DNA of 44,133 nucleotides from an uncultured Collinsella sp. (GTDB taxonomy: Bacteria; Actinomycetota; Coriobacteriia; Coriobacteriales; Coriobacteriaceae), in NCBI GenBank assembly GCA_900554595.1, contig USHZ01000002.1:1-44133 (forward strand). The letters run 5' to 3'. Shown here one piece after another: positions 28,662 through 36,794 of the stretch. A program made the position numbers and the translations under genes. Position 1 is the stretch's first letter. The number at the start of each line of letters is the position of its first letter. The notes beneath the pieces are model-generated. The model did no database searches, had not been told where the DNA came from, and worked only from the letters and a program-made list of their open reading frames with translations.

Positions 28662-28691
28662 ATGAACGGTTGCTTTTCAGCCGTGAACGGC
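28662..28691 (-). promoter_or_regulatory. 21-bp phased direct repeat upstream of EIIA
   Basis: On the reverse strand GCCGTTCAC (28691-28683) is followed by ACCGTTCAT (28670-28662), start-to-start 21 bp, in the orientation of the gene. Confidence 0.62.
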
Positions 28692-28750
28692 TTTTAAGCC
28701 AATCCGAACAATATCAAACACAATTATCGGCGCCCAAACAGGTCTTTACC

Positions 28751-29755
28751 CTAGCGTCTATCGCGCACCGTATCGCCCTCGACGAGCACGCCCGGAAACA
28801 GCCTGTGCTCCACACCGGGCGCAACGCCCTCGGCGCCGGCAATCTTGTCGACCGCCCACATGCCGACGCGCTTGTTGTCAAAGCGCACCGTGGTCAGGCG
28901 ACGGTCGGGCACGATATCGCCCAGACTATCGTCAACACCCACCACGCTCACGTCCTGGGGCACGCACTTCCCGCGCGACTCGAGCCCACGGATACAGCCA
29001 TATGCCATGGCATCGTTGGAGGCATAAATGGCCGTGCAGGTCGGATCATCCGCAAGCACCTGGCCGGCAGCATATCCACTCTGCGCCGTCCAGTCGCCAC
29101 GGACGAGCTGCGGTGGCTCAATGCCATGCGCACGCAATGTCTCACGCCAGCCTTCCTCGCGCCGCATGCCCGAAAGCGAGCGCTCGGGGCACGAGATAAA
29201 GTGCACGGTCTTGTGCCCCTGCTCCAGCAAGTACTCGACCACCTGGCGCGAGCAATCGAACTGGTCGTTATCGACCGTCGAGCACAGCGGGTGCTCCAGC
29301 ATGGTAACGAGCACCGTCTGCATACCGGGCAGCGGCTCAAAGGTGCCAAAGTCCGCCGGCATGCGGTTCATAATCACGACTATACCGTCCACCGGCAGTG
29401 CGCTCATACGCGACGATGCGCTCTCGAGGGTATAGGGGTGTCCATCTACTTTAGTGAGGGTGATGGCATAGCCGTGTTTGTCGGCCGCGGCGGCAAAGCC
29501 CTCCATACGGTCGAGGTTGCCGGTGCCGGTAATGTTGAACATGGCGACGCCGACGGTCTTAAACTTACCGCGGCGCAGCGATCGACCGGCAAAATTGGGG
29601 CGATACCCCAGCTCGCGCATGGCGGCACGCACGCGCTCCTTGGTCTCGGGGCGCACGCTGGGCGAATCGTGCACCGTACGCGAGACTGTCTGCTCCGAGA
29701 CGCCCGCGAGACGCGCCACATCCTTAACGGAAACCGATTTTTTAACAGCGGCCAT
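28751..29755 (-). CDS. LacI-family regulator of lac module 1
   Basis: The 334-residue protein has the LacI helix-turn-helix SVKDVARLAGVSEQTVSRTV, hinge RPNFAGRSLRRGKFKTVG, and a sensor domain with VVGVDDSLGDI. It closely resembles the regulators at 18690 and 33652, differing in the recognition-helix residues before TVSR. ATG 29755 has AGAAAGA upstream. It is divergent from EIICB and LacG, and the intervening region carries two copies of an AAATG-type operator with a central AACG (29913-29931, 30033-30053). Confidence 0.88.
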   Translation of the reverse strand: MAAVKKSVSVKDVARLAGVSEQTVSRTVHDSPSVRPETKERVRAAMRELGYRPNFAGRSLRRGKFKTVGVAMFNITGTGNLDRMEGFAAAADKHGYAITLTKVDGHPYTLESASSRMSALPVDGIVVIMNRMPADFGTFEPLPGMQTVLVTMLEHPLCSTVDNDQFDCSRQVVEYLLEQGHKTVHFISCPERSLSGMRREEGWRETLRAHGIEPPQLVRGDWTAQSGYAAGQVLADDPTCTAIYASNDAMAYGCIRGLESRGKCVPQDVSVVGVDDSLGDIVPDRRLTTVRFDNKRVGMWAVDKIAGAEGVAPGVEHRLFPGVLVEGDTVRDRR

Positions 29756-29846
29756 AGGTCGATCTTTCTATGTCGACGATGCCATTGGTGGCACCCTGCG
29801 CAGTCATTTTTAACGCCTTCAAGTATATCCAACGCCTCCCCCACCA

Positions 29847-29876
29847 TACGCTCACCACCCAAAACCTACCGTTCAC
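29847..29876 (+). promoter_or_regulatory. 21-bp phased direct repeat upstream of lacE (imperfect)
   Basis: TACGCTCAC (29847-29855, six of nine matches) and ACCGTTCAC (29868-29876), start-to-start 21 bp. Confidence 0.45.
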
Positions 29877-29912
29877 CGACATTTTTGCTTCCCCAAACGG
29901 CTTTTGGCGCCC

Positions 29913-29931
29913 AAATGTTAACGTTGCCATT
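29913..29931 (+). promoter_or_regulatory. LacI operator, module 1, site 1
   Basis: AAATGTTAACGTTGCCATT, a LacI-type palindrome centred on CG. It matches site 2 when reversed. Confidence 0.65.
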
Positions 29932-30032
29932 GTGCAAACACAGAGCCACCGGGCGGCTCAAACGTTTACGCATAAGGAATCGACGGTTCGCAGGCACAGG
30001 AACCACCGGTTCGCGTCTTTTTTTGTGTCGCA

Positions 30033-30053
30033 AAATGGCAACGTCAACATTTT
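30033..30053 (+). promoter_or_regulatory. LacI operator, module 1, site 2
   Basis: AATGGCAACGTCAACATT is near-identical to the reverse complement of site 1. It lies about 60-80 bp before the lacE start, 120 bp from site 1 centre to centre, so looping is possible. Confidence 0.65.
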
Positions 30054-30112
30054 GGCAACCGAACCCCAAAAGCTACCATCGTTGCTAACCCACCGACTCT
30101 TAGGAGCATTGC

Positions 30113-31888
30113 ATGGAGCAACTCATCGCCACCATCGAAAAAGGCCAGCCCTTTTTCAACGCGATCGCCCGCAACAAGTACCTCAAGGCGATCCGCGACG
30201 GCTTTATCTCCGTCATCCCCATCATCATCTTCTCGTCTATCTTCTGCCTGGTAGCCTCGGTCCCCAACATCTGGGGTTTCTACTGGCCTGATGACATCAA
30301 CAACGCCCTGTGGAAGTGCTACAACTACTCCATGGGCATCCTGGCCATCGCCTGCGCCGCCACCACGGCCAAGCACTTCGCCGACGCGCAGAACCGCGAC
30401 CTGCCCAAGAACAACCAGATCAACTTTATCTCGTGCATGTGCGCGGCCATCATCGGCTTCTTGCTCCTTTCGAGCGACACGATCGCCACGGACGCTGCCA
30501 GCGGCTTCAACACCACTTACCTTGGTTCCAAGGGCCTGCTGACCGCCTTCATCGCTGCGTTTGTGACCGGCATCATCTACAAGTTCTTCATTAAGCGCAA
30601 CATCACCGTCAAGATGCCCGAGCAGGTTCCGCCTAACATCTCGCAGACCTTTAAGGACATCATCCCCTTCTCCGTCTGCATCACCGTCTTTTGGGTCTTT
30701 GACATCGTCTTCCGCGCTGCTTTTGGCTTCTGCTTTGCCCAGGGCGTCATCCAGGTGTTCCAGCCCCTGTTCACCGCTGCCGACGGCTACATCGGCCTCG
30801 CTGTGATCTACGGCGCCATGAGCCTGTTCTGGTTCGTCGGCGTCCACGGTCCCTCGATCGTCGAGCCCGCCATCGCCGCCGCCCTCGTTGCCAACATGAC
30901 CGACAACCTGGCTGCGTTCCAGGCTGGCCAGCACGCTTCCGCCGTCCTGACCCAGGGTGCCCAGTACTTCGTCGTCTGCATGGGCGGCACCGGCGCCACG
31001 CTCGTCCTGGTCTTTATGTTCTGCTTCCTGGCCAAGTCTCAGGAGATGCGCGCCGTCGGTAAGGCCGCCATCGTCCCCGTCTGCTTTGCCGTCAACGAGC
31101 CGCTGCTGTTCGCCGCGCCCATCGTGCTCAACCCCGTCTTCTTTGTCCCGTTTGTCTTTGCCCCGATCGCCAACATCTGGATCCTCAAGATCTTTATCGA
31201 CTTCTTGGGCATGAACGGCTTTATGTACACCCTGCCTTGGACCGTCCCCGGCCCCATCGGTACCATCATGGGCCTGGGCTTCCAGCCGCTCGCCTTTGTG
31301 ATGCTCGCCCTTATCCTGGTCGTCGATTTCGTTCTGTACTACCCGTTCTTCCGTGCCTATGACGCCCAGAAGTGCGCCGAGGAGGCCGAGATCTCCCAGG
31401 AGGAGCTCGCCGCCAAGAACGCCGAGAAGGCCGCCAAGCTCAACGATGCCTTCCAGGGCAAGGCTGACGCCAAGAGCGTTGCTGCCGGCGCTGCCGCCGA
31501 GGTCGTGAAGTCCGACTCCCCCGCCGCTTCTGCAGCACCCGCTGCCGAGGCAACGACCGCCAGCGACCTCAACGGCAAGCGCGTGCTCGTGCTCTGCCAG
31601 GGTGGCGGTACCTCGGGTCTGCTGGCCAACGCGCTGGCCAAGGCTGCCAAGGAGCGCGGCATCAATCTTGAGACCGCTGCCGAGGCCTATGGCAACCACG
31701 TGGACATGCTCCCCGACTTTGACCTGGTCGTCCTGGCCCCGCAGGCCGCCAGCTACCTGGCCGACCTGCAAAAGGACTGCGAGCGCGTGGGCAACAAGTG
31801 CGTCGCCTGCCGTGGCAAGCAGTACATCGAGCTCTCCCAGAACGGCGATAAGTCTCTCGCCTTCGTCTCCGAGCAACTCTCGAAGTAA
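30113..31888 (+). CDS. lacE: PTS lactose-type EIICB, module 1
   Basis: The 591-residue protein has an EIIC membrane domain (about 1-430, with DIIPFSVCITVFWVF, FWFVGVHGPSIVEPAIAA and FAVNEPLLFAAPIVLNP, typical of Lac-family EIIC). An Ala/Glu-rich linker (about 430-485) leads to an EIIB domain with phosphorylated Cys495 in VLVLCQGGGTSG. It imports lactose or a related beta-galactoside as the 6-phosphate. ATG 30113 has AGGAGC upstream. The following gene is the matching 6-phospho-beta-galactosidase. Confidence 0.92.
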   Translation: MEQLIATIEKGQPFFNAIARNKYLKAIRDGFISVIPIIIFSSIFCLVASVPNIWGFYWPDDINNALWKCYNYSMGILAIACAATTAKHFADAQNRDLPKNNQINFISCMCAAIIGFLLLSSDTIATDAASGFNTTYLGSKGLLTAFIAAFVTGIIYKFFIKRNITVKMPEQVPPNISQTFKDIIPFSVCITVFWVFDIVFRAAFGFCFAQGVIQVFQPLFTAADGYIGLAVIYGAMSLFWFVGVHGPSIVEPAIAAALVANMTDNLAAFQAGQHASAVLTQGAQYFVVCMGGTGATLVLVFMFCFLAKSQEMRAVGKAAIVPVCFAVNEPLLFAAPIVLNPVFFVPFVFAPIANIWILKIFIDFLGMNGFMYTLPWTVPGPIGTIMGLGFQPLAFVMLALILVVDFVLYYPFFRAYDAQKCAEEAEISQEELAAKNAEKAAKLNDAFQGKADAKSVAAGAAAEVVKSDSPAASAAPAAEATTASDLNGKRVLVLCQGGGTSGLLANALAKAAKERGINLETAAEAYGNHVDMLPDFDLVVLAPQAASYLADLQKDCERVGNKCVACRGKQYIELSQNGDKSLAFVSEQLSK

Positions 31889-31897
31889 GTAACGCTC

Positions 31898-31932
31898 AGG
31901 GCCAGCCGACCATCCAAGACCGGCTGGCCCTT
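31898..31932 (+). terminator. Hairpin between lacE and lacG (module 1)
   Basis: AGGGCCAGCCG (31898-31908) pairs with CGGCTGGCCCT (31921-31931) and is followed by a weak T-rich tail. Within the operon it may allow partial read-through or protect the lacE mRNA end. Confidence 0.55.
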
Positions 31933-31958
31933 CGATTTAGACGATTGGATATTTCATC

Positions 31959-33398
31959 ATGTCCGTTAACCCTGCTAGCGTCACCAACCCGCCCGCGCAG
32001 TTTCCCGAGGACTTTGTCTTTGGCGGCGCCACTGCTGCCTACCAGGTAGAGGGCGAGACCCGTACCCACGGTAAGGGCAAAGTCGCCTGGGACGACTTCC
32101 TGGAGGCCCAGGGGCGCTTCTCCCCCGATCCCGCTTCGGACTTCTACAACCAGTACCCCGTCGATTTGGAGCTGTGCGAGGAGTTTGGCATCAACGGCAT
32201 TCGCCTCTCCATCGCCTGGAGCCGCATCTTCCCCAACGGCACCGGCGAAATCAACCCCGAGGGCGTGCAGTTCTATCACAATCTCTTCGCCGAGTGCCAT
32301 AAGCACCATGTTGAGCCGTTCGTCACGCTGCATCACTTCGATACGCCGCTTCCCCTCTTTGAGAAGGGCGACTTCCTCAACCGCGAGACCATCGACGCCT
32401 TTGTGGACTTTGCCACCTTCTGCTTTAAGGAGTACGCCGACCAGGTGACCTACTGGTTCACCTTTAACGAGATCTGGGCCGACGCCTCCAACACCTACAT
32501 CGAGGGCACCTTCCCCGGTGGCGTCAAGGCGCATCTTGCCGAGGCCTTCCAGTGCGAGCACAACATGATGCTCGCCCACGCCAAGGCAGTGCTGGCCTTC
32601 CACAACGGCGGCTTTAAGGGCAAAATCGGCGTCATCCAGTCGCTGGAGTTTAAGTACCCGCTCAACGAGAACGACCCCGCCGACATCAAGGCCGCCAACA
32701 ACGAGCACGTGCTGCAGAACCAGTTCTTGCTCGACGCCACCTTCCGCGGCGACTACGCGCCCGACACCCTCGAGTGCGCCAACCGCCTGGCCGCCGTCTC
32801 GGGCGGCACCATCCAGATCCTAGACGAGGATCTGGAAATCATGCGCGAGGCCGCGCTCTACAACGACTACCTGGGCGTTAACAACTATCAGTGCCGCTTC
32901 CTCAAGGCTTACGACGGCGAGAACGACCTGCACCACAACGGTACGGGCGAAAAGGGCACCGGCCGTTGGCGCGTCAAGGGCATTGGCGAGCACGTGAACA
33001 AGCCCGGCATCCCCACCACCGACTGGGACTGGATCATCTATCCCGAGGGTCTGTTCGATCTGCTCGTCTACATTAAGCAGCGTTACCCCAACTACAAGCA
33101 GATCTTCATCACCGAGAACGGCATGGGCTACAAGGATCCCTACAAGGACGGTTTTGTGGACGACCAGCCGCGCATCGACTACATCGAGCAGCACCTGCGC
33201 TGGTTGCTCAAGGCCATGGAGGTGGGCGTCAACGTGGGCGGCTACTTCCTGTGGAGTCTGCAGGACCAGTTCTCCTGGACCAATGGCTACAACAAGCGTT
33301 ACGGCTTCTTCTACGTTGACTTTGAAACCCAGAAGCGCACGCCCAAGGCAAGCGCATACTGGTATAAGCACGTGGCGCAGACCCGTCGTCTGGACTAG
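31959..33398 (+). CDS. lacG: 6-phospho-beta-galactosidase, module 1
   Basis: The 479-residue glycoside hydrolase family 1 enzyme cleaves lactose-6-phosphate to galactose-6-phosphate and glucose. The acid/base Glu171 is in WFTFNEI and the nucleophile Glu386 in ITENGMG. The C-terminal FSWTNGYNKRYG gives the Ser-Trp-x5-Lys-x-Tyr pattern that binds the 6-phosphate in LacG. Substrate may be any 6-phosphoglycoside of this type. Start ATG 31959 has only a weak GGAT upstream. It is about two-thirds identical by eye to the module 2 enzyme. Confidence 0.93.
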   Translation: MSVNPASVTNPPAQFPEDFVFGGATAAYQVEGETRTHGKGKVAWDDFLEAQGRFSPDPASDFYNQYPVDLELCEEFGINGIRLSIAWSRIFPNGTGEINPEGVQFYHNLFAECHKHHVEPFVTLHHFDTPLPLFEKGDFLNRETIDAFVDFATFCFKEYADQVTYWFTFNEIWADASNTYIEGTFPGGVKAHLAEAFQCEHNMMLAHAKAVLAFHNGGFKGKIGVIQSLEFKYPLNENDPADIKAANNEHVLQNQFLLDATFRGDYAPDTLECANRLAAVSGGTIQILDEDLEIMREAALYNDYLGVNNYQCRFLKAYDGENDLHHNGTGEKGTGRWRVKGIGEHVNKPGIPTTDWDWIIYPEGLFDLLVYIKQRYPNYKQIFITENGMGYKDPYKDGFVDDQPRIDYIEQHLRWLLKAMEVGVNVGGYFLWSLQDQFSWTNGYNKRYGFFYVDFETQKRTPKASAYWYKHVAQTRRLD

Positions 33399-33490
33399 TT
33401 AACGCTATCGGCCGCCGTGACCATCACGCTGCCGTGCACCTTACCATTCCCGATCGCATGGGCGCTGCGTCCATGCACCTCTTTCCGTGT

Positions 33491-33552
33491 GGCGGATACG
33501 ACCTTCCCGGTGGATGCTTCAGCATCCTTGGTCGTATCCGCCGTTTTGTTTT
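33491..33552 (+). terminator. Intrinsic terminator after lac module 1
   Basis: A 13-bp stem (33491-33503 with 33530-33542) with an inner hairpin GGATGC/GCATCC, followed by GTTTTGTTTTT. Confidence 0.8.
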
Positions 33553-33575
33553 TGGGCGAGCTGGTACGCGTTCGT

Positions 33576-33638
33576 TTGTCTCGATCTGTAACATGTAGCC
33601 GAGTATTTCGGCCCCAGCTGTTACAGATTGAGATGAAC
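33576..33638. repeat. Hairpin repeat (ATCTGTAACA / TGTTACAGAT family), copy A
   Basis: The arms CTCGATCTGTAACA and TGTTACAGATTGAG enclose a loop of about 25 nt. The same arms recur four times at 38308-38611. Both sites lie after a lacG gene, between convergent genes. Confidence 0.75.
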
Positions 33639-33651
33639 GAGCCGAGCACGT

Positions 33652-34662
33652 CTACGCCCGCAGGTCCTTTACGCTGGAACGCTCGACCAACACGCCCGAG
33701 ACGAGCGTACGGCTTCTGGAGCTCGGGGCTTCCAGACCTGCGACGACCTCGTTAAGCGCACGGATGCCCAGCTCGCGGTGGCGAAACTTCACCGACGTCA
33801 GAATCGAGTTGGGAATCGTCTTGTAGAGCTCATCGTCGAAGCCAATCACGGACACGTCGTCGGGCACACTGAGCCCTTTGTCACGTAGAGCCATCATCAC
33901 GCCGTTTGCCATGCAGTCGTTAGCGGCGAGGACCGCCGTGCAATCGGGTTTATCGGCAAGCACAAGGCCCGCGGCGTAGCCACTATCCGCATTCCAATCG
34001 CCTTGTAGAGGCTCAGGCGGCTCAATGCCACGCGCCTCGAGCGCCGCTCGCCAGCCTTTCATTCGGCACTGGCTCGACAGTGACTCTTTTTTACCAGAAA
34101 CGAAGTACACGTTCTTGTGCCCGTGATTCAAGAAGTACTCGCATGCCATGCGCGCGCCGTCCTCTTGATCGTCACTGACGGTGGAGCAGGTAGGATGCTC
34201 CATCGGCGTAATAATCACCGTCTTGAGGTCTTTCGGCGCCTCAAAGGTATCAAAGTCATCGACCATCTGACGCAGGTTGAAAATCATGCCGTCGACGGGA
34301 AGCTGCGACATCCTACGTGCCGCTTCGGCAAGGGTCATCTTCTCCCCCGCCCGCTTTTTAATCATCGTGAGCGCAAAGCCTCGCTCTTCGGCGGCATCGG
34401 CGATACCGTCAATCATGTCAACGTTGCCGCCCGACAAGTGGAACAGCACCACGCCGATGCACCCGTAACGGCCCAACTTGAGCGAACGCGCGGCAAAGTT
34501 GGCTCGAAACCCGAGCGCCTCCATGGCCGCATGGACCTTATCGCGTGTAGACTCGCGCACGCTATCGGGCTCGTTGATCACGCGCGACACCGTCTTGAGA
34601 GAAACGCCCGCGGCAACTGCCACATCGTTCATTGAGACATTTTTTTTGTCCATCGTTGCCAC
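33652..34662 (-). CDS. LacI-family regulator of lac module 2
   Basis: The 336-residue protein has the helix-turn-helix VSMNDVAVAAGVSLKTVSRV, hinge FRANFAARSLKLGRYGCIG, and a sensor domain with VIGFDDELYKT. The start is taken as GTG 34662 because GGAG lies 5 nt before it; ATG 34653 is the alternative, and a longer frame to 34731 is unlikely. It is divergent from the second EIICB-LacG pair. The intervening region contains a 24-bp perfect palindrome with central AACGTT, the likely operator. Confidence 0.88.
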   Translation of the reverse strand: MATMDKKNVSMNDVAVAAGVSLKTVSRVINEPDSVRESTRDKVHAAMEALGFRANFAARSLKLGRYGCIGVVLFHLSGGNVDMIDGIADAAEERGFALTMIKKRAGEKMTLAEAARRMSQLPVDGMIFNLRQMVDDFDTFEAPKDLKTVIITPMEHPTCSTVSDDQEDGARMACEYFLNHGHKNVYFVSGKKESLSSQCRMKGWRAALEARGIEPPEPLQGDWNADSGYAAGLVLADKPDCTAVLAANDCMANGVMMALRDKGLSVPDDVSVIGFDDELYKTIPNSILTSVKFRHRELGIRALNEVVAGLEAPSSRSRTLVSGVLVERSSVKDLRA

Positions 34663-34735
34663 TGCTTCTCCAGTCGGTTCCCTATCGATCGTTCTTTGCG
34701 TTCTAGCATACACTACCTGCCCGACTGACAAATCA

Positions 34736-34765
34736 GCCGTTTATCGGACAATATCGACCGTTCAC
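34736..34765 (+). promoter_or_regulatory. 21-bp phased direct repeat upstream of module 2 EIICB
   Basis: GCCGTTTAT (34736-34744) and ACCGTTCAC (34757-34765), start-to-start 21 bp, same orientation as the EIICB gene. Confidence 0.62.
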
Positions 34766-34791
34766 CCGTAAATCCTTGTTGCTCTTCCAAA

Positions 34792-34836
34792 AATGTCTTA
34801 CGTTGTCATTAACGAAATGACAACGTTGTCATTTCG
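34792..34836 (+). promoter_or_regulatory. LacI operators of module 2
   Basis: A 24-bp perfect palindrome (34813-34836, core AATGACAACGTTGTCATT) lies next to a second site (34792-34810, AATGTCTTACGTTGTCATT). The centres are 23 bp apart. Confidence 0.75.
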
Positions 34837-34937
34837 CAATGCCTTCCTTAAGCAGGAAGGTTTCCGGGCAGTCCTGACCATCCATCGACGACCAGTTCCA
34901 TCCACATGCATCGCGCATCGAGCAGCAAAGGAGCTCT

Positions 34938-36719
34938 ATGGACGCCATCGTAAAGATGCTCGAAAAGCATCAACCGTTCTTTGAGAAGATCTCGAGGAAT
35001 ATCTACCTCCAGGCCATTAAGGACGGATTCCTTGGGTGCATGCCCATCGTCCTCACCTCTTCGATCTTCCTACTGATTGCCACCCTTCCTGGCGTAGTTG
35101 GCATCACGCTGCCCCAGCCGCTCATCGACTGGTGCAACAAGCTGTACAACTTCACCATGGGCGTCATGGGCATCATGGTTGCCGGCACCACCGCCAAGAA
35201 CTTCACGGCATCCATGAACCGTCGCATGCCCGCCGGCAAGGTGCTCAACGACGGCTCCACCATGGTTGCCGCCCAGTGCAGCATGCTGCTGCTCGCAGTC
35301 ACGCAGTTCACCACCAAGTTCAACGGCTCCGAACTTTCGGTCTTCGATTGCACCAGCATGGGCACGCGCGGTCTGTTCTCGGCCTATATCGCCGCGTTCA
35401 TTACCGTGTGGGTCTACAAATTCTGCGTCTCGCGCGATCTGACCATTAAGCTGCCCAAGGAGGTCCCGGGCGCCATCGCTCAGAACTTCCGCGACATCAT
35501 CCCCTTTGGCGGCGCCGTCATCATCTGCGGCATTATCGATGTCGTCGTGCGCAACCTCATGGGCGTTCCGTTCTCCGAGCTGCTTATCAAACTGCTCTCC
35601 CCGCTCTTTACCGCTGCAGAAACCTATCCTGGCCTTATCCTTATCCAGGCAGCCACCGCGTTCTTCTGGTTCATCGGCGTCCACGGCCCCTCGATCGTCC
35701 AGCCGGGCATCGACCCCATCCGTCTTGCCAACCAGGCCGAGAACCTGCAGGTTCTGCTGGCCGGTGGTCACCCCGCCCACTCCCTCACCTTTAACATGTC
35801 GCTCGTAGGTGAGTTCGGCGGCACCGGTGCCACGTTCATCGTGCCGCTTCTACTGATTCTCTTTATGAAGTCCAAGCAGCTCAAAGCCGTCGGTAAAGCC
35901 TCGATTGTTCCTGTTGCCTTCGCCGTCAACGAACCGCTGCTCTTTGGCGCGCCGATGATCCTTAACCCCTACATGCTCGTCCCCTTTGTTGCCGCCGGCT
36001 GCGTCAACGTGAGTGTTGCCAAGTTCTTTATCGATAACGTGGGCATGAACGGTTTCTCCTTCGTGGTGCCTTGGGCCACCCCCGCCCCCATCGGTATTTT
36101 CATCACCACGAACTTCCAGCTTATCGCTCTGGTATTTGTCGCAATCATCATCTTGCTGGACGCCATCATCTATCTGCCGTTCTTGAAGGCGTACGATAAG
36201 CTGCTCTGCGACCAGGAGGCCGAGCGCGCCGCCGAGCTGGGTCTCGAGTCCGATGGCGCCGCCATCGCCGTCAACGCCTCTGCGCCCGCTGTCGAGCAGG
36301 CTACCGCTTCCGTCGAGACGACTGTTGCCGCCGCTGACAGCAAGCCTGTCGCCAATCAGCCCGAGCCCGAGCCCGCTGCCGATGCATCCGCCAAGAAGGA
36401 TGTCAATGGCCTGAAGGTCCTCGTCCTGTGCGCCGGCGCCGGCACCTCTGCCATGCTTGCCAACGCCATCAAGGAAGGTGCCGCGCAGACCGGAGAGAAC
36501 ATCGCTTCCTCTGCCGGAGCTTATGGCCAGCACACTGCCATCATGGATCAGTACGACGTCATCGTGCTCGCCCCGCAGGTTCGTAGCTACTACAACGACA
36601 TGAAGGCCGACACCGATCGTCTGGGCATTAAGCTGCTCGCTCCCCGCGGTAAGGAATATATCGACCTTACTCGCGACCCCGCTGGCGCCATCAAGTGGCT
36701 CCGCGAGAACCTCGACTAG
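34938..36719 (+). CDS. PTS lactose-type EIICB, module 2
   Basis: The 593-residue paralogue of the module 1 EIICB has the same EIIC landmarks (DIIPFGGAVIICGIIDVVVR, FWFIGVHGPSIVQPGI, FAVNEPLLFGAPMILNP). A linker rich in Ala/Pro/Glu (about 430-480) leads to an EIIB domain with Cys498 in VLVLCAGAGTSA. Lactose, cellobiose or another beta-glycoside could be the substrate; its different LacI regulator and operator suggest a different inducer. ATG 34938 has AAAGGAG upstream. Confidence 0.9.
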   Translation: MDAIVKMLEKHQPFFEKISRNIYLQAIKDGFLGCMPIVLTSSIFLLIATLPGVVGITLPQPLIDWCNKLYNFTMGVMGIMVAGTTAKNFTASMNRRMPAGKVLNDGSTMVAAQCSMLLLAVTQFTTKFNGSELSVFDCTSMGTRGLFSAYIAAFITVWVYKFCVSRDLTIKLPKEVPGAIAQNFRDIIPFGGAVIICGIIDVVVRNLMGVPFSELLIKLLSPLFTAAETYPGLILIQAATAFFWFIGVHGPSIVQPGIDPIRLANQAENLQVLLAGGHPAHSLTFNMSLVGEFGGTGATFIVPLLLILFMKSKQLKAVGKASIVPVAFAVNEPLLFGAPMILNPYMLVPFVAAGCVNVSVAKFFIDNVGMNGFSFVVPWATPAPIGIFITTNFQLIALVFVAIIILLDAIIYLPFLKAYDKLLCDQEAERAAELGLESDGAAIAVNASAPAVEQATASVETTVAAADSKPVANQPEPEPAADASAKKDVNGLKVLVLCAGAGTSAMLANAIKEGAAQTGENIASSAGAYGQHTAIMDQYDVIVLAPQVRSYYNDMKADTDRLGIKLLAPRGKEYIDLTRDPAGAIKWLRENLD

Positions 36720-36733
36720 TCCCTCCCTCAGTT

Positions 36734-36760
36734 GGTGCCCGGATCCCCAGTTCGGGCACC
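36734..36760 (+). terminator. Hairpin between EIICB and lacG (module 2)
   Basis: GGTGCCCG (36734-36741) pairs with CGGGCACC (36753-36760). There is no strong T run, so it may be a processing or stability hairpin. Confidence 0.45.
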
Positions 36761-36794
36761 TCTCCCTATTCGTATCCCACAGAAAGGATGACTC

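Noticed and set aside
30044..31876. Long open frame opposite lacE (610 codons)
   Set aside because: Same reason: antisense shadow with Gly/Asp/Glu-rich low-complexity translation. Similar frames opposite galK, gatC, the module 2 EIICB and the ABC genes were dropped.
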